NCBI RefSeq assembly: GCF_964332355.1 | Contig: NZ_OZ201293.1 | Span: 1,364,001-1,428,000 of the forward strand | Length of the DNA stretch: 64,000 nt | Direction of reading: 5' to 3' | From: Imbroritus primus | Lineage (GTDB): Bacteria; Pseudomonadota; Gammaproteobacteria; Burkholderiales; Burkholderiaceae | Shown here: positions 18,180-26,515 of the stretch, piece by piece | How the letters are laid out: each line of letters begins with the position of its first letter | How positions within the stretch are numbered: the first letter of the stretch is position 1 | Notes under the pieces: generated by a model | The model's database searches: none | Told to the model about the DNA's origin: nothing | Seen by the model: only the letters and a program-made list of their open reading frames with translations | Position numbers and translations under genes: made by a program

Positions 18180-18749
18180 TCAGGCAGCGGCCTTCTTGGC
18201 GGACGTGCGGGCTTGCGCAGTGGCTTGCTGTGCAGCCTTGGCAGCAACGTTGGTGGCTGCGTGGAAATTGCTTTCGGCGATTTCGACAGCCTGCTTCGTG
18301 GCCTTTTGCACCGAGTCATACGCATTGTTGGCTGCGGAGATGGCCGACTTTGCGAGGGCGACGGCGCTTTCCGAGCCAGCCGGTGCATTGCGGGCGATGT
18401 TGTCGACGAGCGACTGCACGCGCTGGCTGCTTTCGGCGATCTGCGATTCAGCGACCTTGTTGAATTCCGAACCGGTGTCCGAGGCGATCTCGTACAGGTG
18501 ACGGGTATAGGCCAGGGCTTTTTCGGCGACCGGCTGGATCAGGGCGGCCTGGACGGCCATGAGCTCCTGGGCATCCTTCACGGACAGGACCTTCTTGGCG
18601 GTATCGACGTTTTCCGCAAAGCTGGCCTTGACCACTTGCAGATTCAGTTCGACGAGCTTCTCGACGCTTTCGAAGGCCTTGGTGGTGAGGCCGAACAGGG
18701 TTTCGAGGTTGGCTTTGTTGGCAGCGGCGATTTGTTCCGGCGTCAGCAT
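18180..18749 (-). CDS. phaP: Phasin (polyhydroxyalkanoate granule-associated protein)
   Basis: This 189-aa phasin coats polyhydroxybutyrate granules and limits their coalescence. The sequence is all-helical, with no signal peptide or membrane segment. It opens MLTPEQIAAANKANLETLFG and contains TTKAFESVEKLVELNLQVVK and AYTRHLYEIASDTGSEFNKV, very close to what I know of C. necator PhaP1. The end is rich in Ala/Lys (ARTSAKKAAA). The start at 18749 has GGAGA seven bases upstream; an earlier in-frame codon six residues before was rejected. It has its own strong promoter, a perfect palindrome (likely PhaR operator) upstream and its own terminator, so it is a single-gene unit about 29 kb from phaCAB-phaR. 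Confidence 0.96.
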   Translation of the reverse strand: MLTPEQIAAANKANLETLFGLTTKAFESVEKLVELNLQVVKASFAENVDTAKKVLSVKDAQELMAVQAALIQPVAEKALAYTRHLYEIASDTGSEFNKVAESQIAESSQRVQSLVDNIARNAPAGSESAVALAKSAISAANNAYDSVQKATKQAVEIAESNFHAATNVAAKAAQQATAQARTSAKKAAA

Positions 18750-18887
18750 TGCAGTCTCCAGTATCATCGGGGTACGACGGTTGAACGGTGGATGCCCTCA
18801 AACGCTACATGGCCTCGATGTCGAAAGTGTGACGGCGGGCTCCGGGCACGGAGCGAAACATCGTTTTGATGCGTCGCAACAATTCCT

Positions 18888-18915
18888 ATTCTATTGACCG
18901 CACGTTCGATGTCAA
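18888..18915 (-). promoter_or_regulatory. phaP promoter
   Basis: On the minus strand, TTGACA (18915-18910) and TAGAAT (18893-18888) are separated by 16 bases, close to the sigma-70 consensus. Transcription would start near 18881, giving a leader of about 130 bases before the phaP ATG. Confidence 0.75.
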
Positions 18916-18919
18916 GCGA

Positions 18920-18940
18920 TTTTTGTGCGTTGCACAAAAA
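18920..18940. promoter_or_regulatory. Perfect palindrome upstream of phaP -35, likely PhaR operator
   Basis: TTTTTGTGC (18920-18928) and GCACAAAAA (18932-18940) form exact 9-base arms around a 3-base centre, ending 4 bases before the -35. PhaR of C. necator is known to repress phaP by binding its promoter region; assigning this palindrome to PhaR is inference from position. Confidence 0.65.
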
Positions 18941-19133
18941 ATTCAAGTCAGATTTAAGCAATGCGAAATGACCAGAGGGAAATCGTGTTGCAGCGGCCAC
19001 TTTTTGATCGTGCTTTGTTCTCGCATGTGCTGCGTACGCCGCTGGCGGGCGGTATGCGGTGCTACCATGCATCATGTGGTTTTCGCGGTATTTCTGTGAC
19101 CACGCATTGTCTTCTGCAGTTCGCCCCATCCTG

Positions 19134-20066
19134 ATGCACGCTTATTACGCTGACCACTTCGTCTTGCCCTTGCCCGAAGGACATCGTTTTCCGATGCAGA
19201 AATACCGGATGCTGCGCGATGCCGTGACAGCCTCCAGTGCCGGCATTACGCTGCGGGAGGCGCCGCGCGCCTCGGATGCCGATTTGCTGCTGGCCCATAC
19301 GGACGAGTATGTGCAGAAGGTGTCGGCGGGTACCCTTGAGCCGGCGCGTCAGCGCGAAATCGGCTTTCCATGGTCTGAGGCCATGGTGGAGCGCTCAAGG
19401 CGTTCCGCCGGGGCGACGATTGCTGCGTGCCGCCAGGCCATGCGTGACGGCATTGCAGTCAATCTCGCTGGCGGTACGCATCACGCCTATGCGGACAAGG
19501 GCGGCGGATTCTGTGTGTTCAACGACTCGGCCATCGCTGTGCGGCGCCTGCAGCAAGACGCCGATGCCGAGGGTCGCCAACTGCGTGTCGCGGTGATCGA
19601 TCTGGACGTACACCAGGGGAATGGCACGGCTTCGATCCTGCGGGATGATGCGACGGTATTCACGCTGTCGCTGCATGGCGAGCGCAATTACCCGTTCCGC
19701 AAGGAAGCGAGCGATCTCGATGTCGGCTTGCCCGATGGCTGTAGCGACGCGCAGTACCTTGATGCCTTGCAGGGCGCGCTCGATCTCATGCTGGGGCGTT
19801 TCGTGCCGGGACTCCTGATCTATCTCGCGGGGGCCGATCCCCATGAAGGCGATCGGCTGGGCCGGCTGTGTCTGACCATGGATGGCCTGGCCGAACGCGA
19901 CCGGATGGTTTTCGATGTTGCGCGTACGCACGGCATTCCCATTGCGGTCACCATGGCCGGTGGCTATGGCAGTGAGATCGCGCACACTGTGGCCGTGCAC
20001 GAGCAGACCGTGTTGCTGGCGGCGCGCATGCATGCCCGTCTTCACGCAGCGAGAACGGCTGCATGA
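19134..20066 (+). CDS. Histone deacetylase-superfamily (AcuC/HDAC-like) hydrolase
   Basis: This 310-aa zinc-dependent deacylase belongs to the arginase/HDAC fold. It begins MHAYYADHFVLPLPEGHRFP, the usual bacterial HDAC opening. The catalytic His pair is His116-His117 in GGTHHAYADKGGGFCVFND, and the charge-relay/metal residues are Asp156, Asp158 and His160 in VIDLDVHQGNGTA. A GADPHEGDRLGR stretch supplies the third metal ligand. Bacterial members deacetylate acetyl-CoA synthetase, polyamines or acetylated metabolites; the substrate here is unknown. The frame extends 25 codons further upstream without family similarity. The last four bases (ATGA) overlap the start of the DMT transporter, so the two are translationally coupled. 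Confidence 0.92.
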   Translation: MHAYYADHFVLPLPEGHRFPMQKYRMLRDAVTASSAGITLREAPRASDADLLLAHTDEYVQKVSAGTLEPARQREIGFPWSEAMVERSRRSAGATIAACRQAMRDGIAVNLAGGTHHAYADKGGGFCVFNDSAIAVRRLQQDADAEGRQLRVAVIDLDVHQGNGTASILRDDATVFTLSLHGERNYPFRKEASDLDVGLPDGCSDAQYLDALQGALDLMLGRFVPGLLIYLAGADPHEGDRLGRLCLTMDGLAERDRMVFDVARTHGIPIAVTMAGGYGSEIAHTVAVHEQTVLLAARMHARLHAARTAA

Positions 20067-20992
20067 CGTGCCCAACGCTCTCGCCGGACGACACGGCGCA
20101 GCCGGATAACCTGTGGCTGCAGATGATGCCATGGGTATTCGTTGTGATCTGGAGTACCGGCTTCATTATCGCCAAGTATGCGATGCCGCATGCGGAGCCG
20201 ATGACCTTCATGTTCGTGCGGTGTGCAGGCGTGGTGCTGTGCATGGCGCCGATCGCGCTGCTGACGCGGGTGCCGCTGCCCCATGCGCGCGGTCGCATCG
20301 ACTGGCGCGCCATCGGCCATCTCTCGGTCGCCGGATTACTGTTGCAGACCGGCTATATCGGGGGGGTGTGGGCTGCCATCCGGCTCGGCATGCCGGTAGG
20401 CCTGTCGGCGCTGATCGTTGGCATGCAGCCGATTCTCACCGCGGTGTATGCATCGGCTACCGGTGAGCAGGTGTCGGCGCGCCAATGGAGCGGATTGCTG
20501 CTGGGCATCGTGGGTGTTGCGCTGGTTGTATCGAACAAGCTGGATGTGGCTGGCGTCACGCCCATCAGCCTGACCTTGTGCGTGATGGCGCTGCTATCGA
20601 TCACGGTCGGCACGATTTATCAGAAGCGTTTTTGTCCGGTATTCGACCTGCGCATGGGATCGCTGATCCAGTTCGCTGCCGCAGGGTTGGTGTGCCTGCC
20701 ATTGATGTTCCTGTTCGAAACCCGGGAGATCGAATGGGCGCCGGAACTGATCGGCGCCTTGCTGTGGGCCGTGCTGACCATGTCGATCGGCGCCATGTCG
20801 TTACTGTTCCTGCTAATTCGTCGCGGTGCCGCGACCAGTGTGTCGGCGCTGATGTATCTGACGCCACCCACGACGGCATTGATGGCGTGGGGCTTGTTTG
20901 GCGAGAGCTTCAGGCCAGCGGCCATGGCCGGCATGGTGCTGGCCGCGGCGGGGGTAGCGCTGGTCCTCCGCAAGCCTGCGCGACGCGCTTGA
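20063..20992 (+). CDS. DMT-superfamily (EamA) transporter
   Basis: This 309-aa membrane protein has about ten hydrophobic segments arranged as two EamA repeats. The first repeat is recognisable from MPWVFVVIWSTGFIIAKYAM and FMFVRCAGVVLCMAPIALL; the second contains LLWAVLTMSIGAMSLLFLLI and LTPPTTALMAWGLFGESF, the usual second-repeat signature. EamA proteins export amino acids or other small metabolites. The start overlaps the deacetylase stop by four bases, implying one transcript and a functional link: the pair might release and then export a deacetylated compound, which is inference. Substrate unknown. Confidence 0.9.
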   Translation: MTCPTLSPDDTAQPDNLWLQMMPWVFVVIWSTGFIIAKYAMPHAEPMTFMFVRCAGVVLCMAPIALLTRVPLPHARGRIDWRAIGHLSVAGLLLQTGYIGGVWAAIRLGMPVGLSALIVGMQPILTAVYASATGEQVSARQWSGLLLGIVGVALVVSNKLDVAGVTPISLTLCVMALLSITVGTIYQKRFCPVFDLRMGSLIQFAAAGLVCLPLMFLFETREIEWAPELIGALLWAVLTMSIGAMSLLFLLIRRGAATSVSALMYLTPPTTALMAWGLFGESFRPAAMAGMVLAAAGVALVLRKPARRA

Positions 20993-21069
20993 TGCAGTGT
21001 CTGGCGCGTTTTCCATCACGTCTGTCGATGGTTGTATCGAGCGTACGACGAGCATTTCCGTGAGTTGCC

Positions 21070-21783
21070 ATGAAACCTGAGAATTCTGCCCCAGATGCAG
21101 CCGCCATTGCCGCGGTTGATGCCGCCATCACCTCGCGGCGCTCGGTGCGCGCCTACCTGCCGGATGCCGTACCCCGGTCGACCATCGATGCAATTCTTGG
21201 TGTCGCCAGCCGGGCGCCGTCAGGGACCAATGCCCAGCCATGGCATGTCCACGTGCTCACCGGCGCTGCGCGGCAGCGGCTGTCCGAGGCCATTCTCGAG
21301 GCGTATCGCAATCCTGAGACGGCGCAGGGGCATTACGAGGAATATGCGTACTATCCCAAGGAGTGGTTCTCGCCGTATCTGGACCGACGCCGCAAGGTTG
21401 GCTGGGACCTGTACGGGCTACTGCGTATCCAGAAGGGCGACAAGGAAAAGATCAGCGCCCAGAACGCGCGGAACTACGCGTTCTTCGACGCCCCGGTGGG
21501 GCTGATCTTTACGATCGACCGGCGGTTGGGGCAGGGCAGTTGGCTGGACTATGGCATGTTCTTGCAGAACATCATGATCGCGGCGCGCGCCCGGGGGCTC
21601 GATACGTGCCCGCAGGCGGCGTTTACCCGCTTTCACCGTGTGATTTCAGCACAGCTGGCGTTGCCCGCCGAGCAGATGGTGGTGTGCGGGATGTCGCTGG
21701 GCTGGGCCGATCCGGCGGCCGTGGAGAATTCGCTGACAACGGAACGGGAAGCGGTAGCGCAATTCACCCGCTATATTGAATAA
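21070..21783 (+). CDS. Nitroreductase-family flavoprotein
   Basis: This 237-aa FMN-dependent oxidoreductase carries VDAAITSRRSVRAYLPDAVP near the start, the typical FMN-phosphate-binding Arg-Ser-Arg region, then SRAPSGTNAQPWHVHVL. A GSWLDYGMFLQNIMIAARARG helix and a C-terminal GMSLGWADP motif complete the nitroreductase fold. It could reduce nitroaromatics, quinones or enoates; nothing here identifies the substrate. It lies 77 bases after the DMT exporter on the same strand. A short hairpin GTTGC/GCAAC (21795-21810) followed by ATAATTTTG may weakly terminate it. Confidence 0.9.
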   Translation: MKPENSAPDAAAIAAVDAAITSRRSVRAYLPDAVPRSTIDAILGVASRAPSGTNAQPWHVHVLTGAARQRLSEAILEAYRNPETAQGHYEEYAYYPKEWFSPYLDRRRKVGWDLYGLLRIQKGDKEKISAQNARNYAFFDAPVGLIFTIDRRLGQGSWLDYGMFLQNIMIAARARGLDTCPQAAFTRFHRVISAQLALPAEQMVVCGMSLGWADPAAVENSLTTEREAVAQFTRYIE

Positions 21784-21907
21784 AACCGTTAATTGTTGCT
21801 GCTTTGCAACATAATTTTGAGGTCTCCCGTACGCGACCGAAGGAATTTTTCATCAAGTGAAAAATCAGGGTAAACCTGCTTTAAATAGATTCGGTAAGTC
21901 CTTCATC

Positions 21908-21936
21908 TTGATCAGAAATTTATTTTTGCATACACT
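21908..21936 (+). promoter_or_regulatory. Candidate promoter for the penicillin-binding endopeptidase gene
   Basis: TTGATC (21908-21913) and TACACT (21931-21936) are 17 bases apart. A start near 21943 would leave only about 28 bases of leader, supporting translation from the ATG at 21971 and not from the upstream GTG at 21857. Confidence 0.5.
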
Positions 21937-21970
21937 AACGCCATCCCAGCCCCCGCGCGCGCCAGCCACC

Positions 21971-23221
21971 ATGCTTTTCTTAGACTCCCGATTTCCCCGC
22001 TTTTCCGGCGCGCTCGCCTCGGTAGCGGCTGCTTGCCTTATGGCCCTTTCTGCCGCGTACGCTCCTGATGTGGCCGCTGCACCGGGCAAGAAGAGCGCGA
22101 CCGAAACCAAGAGCGCTTCCAAGAAATCGAACGCCAAGCAAACCACGGTCAAGCGCAAGGAAACGGGCACGCGCAAGGGCGGCAAGGTGGTTGCGACACG
22201 TGCCGAGAGCAAGAAGGCTGCGGCGCGGGGCAGCCGTCAGGAAGCAACCAGAACCGTGGCCGTGCGCCGTGTGACGGTGGTGAACGGCAAGCGCCGTGTG
22301 GTGGTGACTCGCGTGCGCCAGGCCGAACCGATGCGTGCAGCATTTACACCTGCACCGGCCCGCCCGTCGCTCGGCGAGGCGCTGGGCCTGCGCGATACGC
22401 AGGATGCCCTGGACCTGCGCTCCAGTGTGGCGCTGGTGATGGACCAGAATACCAATGAAGTGCTGTTCCAGAAAAATCCGCTGGCAGTGTTGCCGATTGC
22501 CTCGATCACCAAGCTGATGACTGCGCTGGTGGTGATGGATGCGCGCCAGCCGATGGACGAGATCCTCGAGGTAAGCGAAGCTGACCGTGACCTGGAAAAG
22601 GGCACCAGCTCGCGCCTGCAATATGGCTTGCAGCTGCCGCGCCATGAATTCATGCTGCTGGCATTGATGTCATCTGAAAACCGTGCCGCATCCGTGCTGG
22701 GTCGCCATTACCCAGGCGGCCTGCCGGCGTTTGTGCAAGCCATGAATCGCAAGGCGCGCGAGCTTGGCATGACGGATTCGCGTTTCGTTGATTCCAGCGG
22801 CCTGTCGAGCAGCAATGTGTCCAGCGCGGCGGACCTGGCCAAGCTGGTGGTCGCGGCTCATCGTAACCCTGTAATCCGCAGCTACTCGACGCAGACGGAA
22901 CACAGCATTACCGCGCTCAATGGCCGGACGCTGCACTATGTGAACACCAACCGTCTGGTGCGTGGCGGCGACTGGGATATCGGCCTGCAGAAGACCGGCT
23001 TTATCAGTGAAGCTGGCCGTTGCCTGGTAATGCAAGCCAAGGTGCAGGGCCGCGACGTGGTGATGGTGTTCCTTGATTCCGCTGGCAAGCTCTCGCGCTT
23101 TGCCGATGCGGTGCGCGTACGCGACTGGCTTGAGCATACTCCGGTGCCGCGTGGCCCGTACACGCGTTCGCCGAACGCGCCGCAGCAGGTGCTCAGCGGC
23201 ATGGCACCGCGCGGGACTTGA
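21971..23221 (+). CDS. pbpG: D-alanyl-D-alanine endopeptidase (PBP7-like, S11 family)
   Basis: This 416-aa low-molecular-weight penicillin-binding protein cleaves peptidoglycan cross-links in the periplasm. A signal peptide covers about residues 1-37 (SVAAACLMALSAAYAPDVAA). A long Lys/Arg/Ala-rich region (about 38-120) follows, unusual in composition and probably flexible or cell-wall binding. The catalytic domain has Ser178-x-x-Lys181 (ASITK), Ser235-Glu-Asn237 and Lys341-Thr-Gly343 (LQKTGFISEAG), the three class motifs. The ATG at 21971 fits the signal peptide and promoter; a GTG at 21857 with AAGGA upstream is possible but would bury the signal sequence. The basic linker makes it longer than E. 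coli PbpG. Confidence 0.92.
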   Translation: MLFLDSRFPRFSGALASVAAACLMALSAAYAPDVAAAPGKKSATETKSASKKSNAKQTTVKRKETGTRKGGKVVATRAESKKAAARGSRQEATRTVAVRRVTVVNGKRRVVVTRVRQAEPMRAAFTPAPARPSLGEALGLRDTQDALDLRSSVALVMDQNTNEVLFQKNPLAVLPIASITKLMTALVVMDARQPMDEILEVSEADRDLEKGTSSRLQYGLQLPRHEFMLLALMSSENRAASVLGRHYPGGLPAFVQAMNRKARELGMTDSRFVDSSGLSSSNVSSAADLAKLVVAAHRNPVIRSYSTQTEHSITALNGRTLHYVNTNRLVRGGDWDIGLQKTGFISEAGRCLVMQAKVQGRDVVMVFLDSAGKLSRFADAVRVRDWLEHTPVPRGPYTRSPNAPQQVLSGMAPRGT

Positions 23222-23254
23222 TGGAAGTCGATGCCTCGGTGGTATCGAGGGCGT

Positions 23255-23285
23255 AAAAAAGCACCTGGTCACAGGTGCTTTTTTA
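23255..23285. terminator. Bidirectional terminator between pbpG and the IclR gene
   Basis: AAGCACCTG (23259-23267), loop GTCA, CAGGTGCTT (23272-23280), with an A-run before and a T-run after. It lies between two convergent genes and can serve both. Confidence 0.85.
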
Positions 23286-23307
23286 TTGGTCCTGCCCCGA
23301 TGAAATA

Positions 23308-24096
23308 TCAGGTTTCTTCCAGGTAGCCCATGCCCCGCGAGATCTGCAGCGCGGTGTCCTTCAGATGCTCCAGCCAGCTGTCCTGCAAACGATCGGCTGG
23401 CGCGGACAAGGAGAGTCCGGCGACTAGGCGGCGCGAGTCATCGTAGATTCCGGCAGCAATGCAACGCACGCCGAGTTCGAGTTCTTCGTTGTCGCGCGCG
23501 TAGCCATTGGTCCGCACCCAGCTCAGTTCACGCTCCAGCTTGGCTGGATCCGTGATCGAGGTGCTGGTATGGCCTGAGAGCCCGGTTCGCGTCGCGTAGG
23601 CACGGACGCGGCCGATTTCATCGGCGGCGAGAAATAGCTTGCCAACCGAGGTCAGATGCAAAGGTGCGCGTCCACCGATGGCACGTACCACCTGCATGCC
23701 GGAACGTTCGCTGTAGGCCCGTTCGATATAGACGATCTCGTCGCCCTGGCGTACCGACAGGTTCACCGTTTGCCCGGTCAGGCGGTGCAGGGCGCGCATC
23801 GGGACCAGCGCCGCTTCACGTACCGACAGGCGAGCCTTCACCAGGTTGCCGAGCTCCAGCAGGCGCATGCCAAGCCGGTAGCTGCCCGGATCGGAACGGT
23901 CGACAAAACGGCAGGCGACCATGTCGTTCAGGATACGGTGCGCAGTGGAAGGGTGGAGGCCGGTCGCGAGAGACAATTCCTTGAGGCTGACCGGATCCGC
24001 ATGCAGGGCCAGCGCATCGAGCAGCATGACCATGCGTTCGATGACTTGAATGGATGTTTTGCCTGGTTCTTTGTCGACCTTGTCGGCATCAGTCAT
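23308..24096 (-). CDS. IclR-family transcriptional regulator
   Basis: This 262-aa regulator has a winged helix-turn-helix at about residues 20-75 (SIQVIERMVMLLDALALHAD, then ATGLHPSTAHRILNDMV) and a C-terminal ligand-binding domain (about 90-260), including ERAYSERSGMQVVRAIGGRA and LHLTSVGKLFLAA. IclR proteins bind small acids such as glyoxylate, pyruvate or aromatic acids. The gene is divergent from the lutA-lutB operon and very likely controls it. The start at MTDADKVDKEPGK is chosen; an ATG 12 codons upstream (24132) is an alternative that would overlap the putative operator region more closely. Neither has a strong Shine-Dalgarno sequence. Confidence 0.9.
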   Translation of the reverse strand: MTDADKVDKEPGKTSIQVIERMVMLLDALALHADPVSLKELSLATGLHPSTAHRILNDMVACRFVDRSDPGSYRLGMRLLELGNLVKARLSVREAALVPMRALHRLTGQTVNLSVRQGDEIVYIERAYSERSGMQVVRAIGGRAPLHLTSVGKLFLAADEIGRVRAYATRTGLSGHTSTSITDPAKLERELSWVRTNGYARDNEELELGVRCIAAGIYDDSRRLVAGLSLSAPADRLQDSWLEHLKDTALQISRGMGYLEET

Positions 24097-24138
24097 TGCA
24101 GCGGGATCTTGAGATGTGTGGAACGGCTCCATTCTATC

Positions 24139-24168
24139 TCACATTGTGAAAATTTCAAGTGGTGAAAT
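24139..24168. promoter_or_regulatory. Interleaved palindromes between IclR gene and lutA
   Basis: Three overlapping inverted repeats: TCACA/TGTGA (24139-24149, one-base centre), TGAAA/TTTCA (24147-24157, one-base centre) and ATTTCA/TGAAAT (24152-24168, five-base centre). The middle one resembles IclR-family operators (GAAA-N-TTTC core). Probably the regulator's binding site. Confidence 0.55.
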
Positions 24169-24294
24169 GCCGTGCGGCATGCTGCGCTTGCGCCATCATG
24201 TGTGGTTGCTGCTTCACATGCCTGGCAGACAATACGCAATGCAGGAACGTCTAGGATACGCCGATTTTGCTGCATTGCGATATCAATGTCCGAT

Positions 24295-24324
24295 TTGCCT
24301 GCGCATCCCGCCCCACGCCATAAT
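24295..24324 (+). promoter_or_regulatory. Candidate lutA promoter
   Basis: TTGCCT (24295-24300) and CATAAT (24319-24324) are separated by 18 bases; the predicted start is about 25 bases before the lutA ATG. Confidence 0.45.
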
Positions 24325-24356
24325 GCGGGGACGCAACTATCAACAGGGGTGCTGCT

Positions 24357-25082
24357 ATGCGCGTCGGACTGTTCGTGACCTGCCTGATCGACCTGATGCG
24401 CCCCGATATCGGTTTCTCCGTGGTCAAGCTATTGGAGCATGCCGGTTGTGACGTGATGGTGCCGCAGGCCCAGACGTGCTGCGGGCAGCCTGGATACAAC
24501 TCCGGAGATCGCGCGGCGGCACGCGATCTTGCGGAGAAAATGCTGCGCGAGTTCGAGCAGTTCGACTATGTCGTCGTACCATCCGGATCCTGTGGCGGCA
24601 TGATCCGCCATCATTACGGCGACCTGTTCCGTGACGACCCTGAACTCCAGGGGCGCTACGCACGCCTGCAGCCGAAGGTGTATGAGCTGACCGATTTCCT
24701 GGTCAACGTCGTGCAGCTGAAGGACCTGCCGTCACAATTTGCCGGCCACATTACCTACCATGATTCCTGCTCCGGGCTGCGCGAGCTGGGCGTCAAATCG
24801 CAGCCACGCGCCTTGCTGGCGCAGTTGCCAGGCGTCACCGTGACCGAGATGCCTGATTGCGAGGCCTGTTGCGGGTTCGGCGGTACGTTTTCACTGAAGT
24901 ACGGCGATATCTCTACTGCCATCGTCGACGAGAAATGCGCCAGCATCGCCGGCAGCGGCGCGGACGCCGTGGTGCTCGGCGATGTCGGTTGCATGCTCAA
25001 TATTGAAGGGCGACTACGCCGTACCGGCAACGAACACACACGTGTGCTGCATGTGGCGCAGGTGCTGGCTGGCGACGCCTGA
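24357..25082 (+). CDS. lutA: L-lactate oxidation Fe-S subunit LutA/YkgE
   Basis: This 241-aa protein has the two cysteine-rich CCG domains of LutA/YkgE. The first contains TCCGQPGYNSGD (Cys41-Cys42), the second CEACCGFGGTFSLKYGD (Cys168, Cys171, Cys172). With LutB and LutC such proteins form the non-flavin L-lactate dehydrogenase complex that oxidises lactate to pyruvate. It starts MRVGLFVTCLIDLMRP, as in the family, with AGGGG about 9 bases upstream. It is the first gene of the operon; lutB follows after 11 bases. Confidence 0.93.
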   Translation: MRVGLFVTCLIDLMRPDIGFSVVKLLEHAGCDVMVPQAQTCCGQPGYNSGDRAAARDLAEKMLREFEQFDYVVVPSGSCGGMIRHHYGDLFRDDPELQGRYARLQPKVYELTDFLVNVVQLKDLPSQFAGHITYHDSCSGLRELGVKSQPRALLAQLPGVTVTEMPDCEACCGFGGTFSLKYGDISTAIVDEKCASIAGSGADAVVLGDVGCMLNIEGRLRRTGNEHTRVLHVAQVLAGDA

Positions 25083-25093
25083 GGGAGAAGATC

Positions 25094-26512
25094 ATGCAGG
25101 TCCAATCCATGAACTTCAAGGCGCGTGCTGGCGAGAAGCTTGCCGATCAGCGTCTGCAGAATAATCTCAAGAAGCTCTCAACCAAGTTCGTAAGCGCACG
25201 CGCCACGGCGATTCGGGAGATCGACTTCGAAGCGACGCGTGCAGCGTTGAAGGAGCGGCGCAACCGCGCGCTGGAAAACCTGGATGTGTGGCTCGAGCAG
25301 TTCGAGGCCCAGGCCGCGCAGCGTGGCACCACGGTGCTGTACGCCGAAACTACGGCCGATGCGGCGCGGCTGGTGGCCGAGATCGCGCAGCGCCACGGTG
25401 TACGCAAAGTCATCAAGAGCAAGTCGATGGTGACGGAGGAAATGCGCCTCAACCAGGTGCTGGCGGAGATGGGCGTGCAGAGTGTCGAGACCGATCTTGG
25501 CGAGTACATCCTGCAGATCAATGACAACGAGCCGCCTTCACACATCATTGCCCCCGTGGTACACAAGGACAAGGACGAAATCGCCGATCTGTTCGCGCGC
25601 GTACATCGCAAGCCGCGGCTGACCGACATCTCGGAAATGACCCGGGAAGCGCGCGACACGCTGCGTCCGGAATTTCTGAGCGCGGACATGGGCGTCACGG
25701 GCGGCAATTTCGTGATTGCCGAAACCGGCTCGGTGGCCATCGTGACGAACGAAGGCAATGAAGGCATGTGTACCGTCATGCCACGTGTGCACGTCGCCGT
25801 GACGGGCATCGAAAAAGTCCTGCCGACGCTCGAGGACCTGGCCACGGTGATCCGGCTGCTGCCCCGTTCGGCGACGGGGCAGTCGATCTCGAACTACCTG
25901 TCGTTGCTGACGGGGCCGCGTGCACCGGATGAGCGTGACGGCCCGGAGCACATGTATATCGTACTGGTAGATGGGGGACGTTCCGGATTGCTGGGCGGCG
26001 AGTTCCAAGAGATGCTGCGCTGTATCCGCTGCGGCGCGTGCATGAACCACTGCCCGGTGTACCAGAAAATCGGCGGCCACGCCTATGGCTGGGTCTATCC
26101 CGGTCCGATGGGCAGCGTGCTCACGCCGAGCTACACCGGGATCGAGAACGCGCTCGATCTGCCGCAGGCTGCGACCTTGTGCGGCGAGTGCAACCGGGTG
26201 TGTCCGGCTTCGATTCCCTTGTCAGACCTGTTACGCAAGCTACGCGAAAAACAGATGGAGCGCGGCCTGCGTCCCTGGCAGGAACGGCTCGGCCTGAAAC
26301 TTTGGGCCTATATGGCATTGCGGCCCAGCCTGTATGCCTTGGCGACACGCCTCGCAGCCTGGACACTGAAGCGCATGGGCGGCGACCAGGGGCGTATTGC
26401 CCGTATGCCGTTGGGTAAAGGGTGGAGCGCGACGCGCGACATGCCGGCGCCCAAGGGCGGCACATTCCGCGAACAGTACCGAGAATATCGTCGAAGCAAC
26501 CAGGAGAGGTAA
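25094..26512 (+). CDS. lutB: L-lactate oxidation iron-sulfur protein LutB/YkgF
   Basis: This 472-aa subunit combines an N-terminal LUD domain (about 60-290; STKFVSARATAIREIDFEAT leads in) with a ferredoxin-like region. Cluster ligands are Cys310, Cys313, Cys316 and Cys320 in CIRCGACMNHCPVYQKIGGH and Cys363, Cys366 and Cys370 in CGECNRVCPASIPL. The length and the C-terminal extension match LutB/YkgF. It would carry electrons from lactate oxidation toward the respiratory chain and feed pyruvate to the PDH complex. It is translated 11 bases after lutA and 3 bases before the next gene, so the three genes are one operon. Confidence 0.94.
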   Translation: MQVQSMNFKARAGEKLADQRLQNNLKKLSTKFVSARATAIREIDFEATRAALKERRNRALENLDVWLEQFEAQAAQRGTTVLYAETTADAARLVAEIAQRHGVRKVIKSKSMVTEEMRLNQVLAEMGVQSVETDLGEYILQINDNEPPSHIIAPVVHKDKDEIADLFARVHRKPRLTDISEMTREARDTLRPEFLSADMGVTGGNFVIAETGSVAIVTNEGNEGMCTVMPRVHVAVTGIEKVLPTLEDLATVIRLLPRSATGQSISNYLSLLTGPRAPDERDGPEHMYIVLVDGGRSGLLGGEFQEMLRCIRCGACMNHCPVYQKIGGHAYGWVYPGPMGSVLTPSYTGIENALDLPQAATLCGECNRVCPASIPLSDLLRKLREKQMERGLRPWQERLGLKLWAYMALRPSLYALATRLAAWTLKRMGGDQGRIARMPLGKGWSATRDMPAPKGGTFREQYREYRRSNQER

Positions 26513-26515
26513 GCG

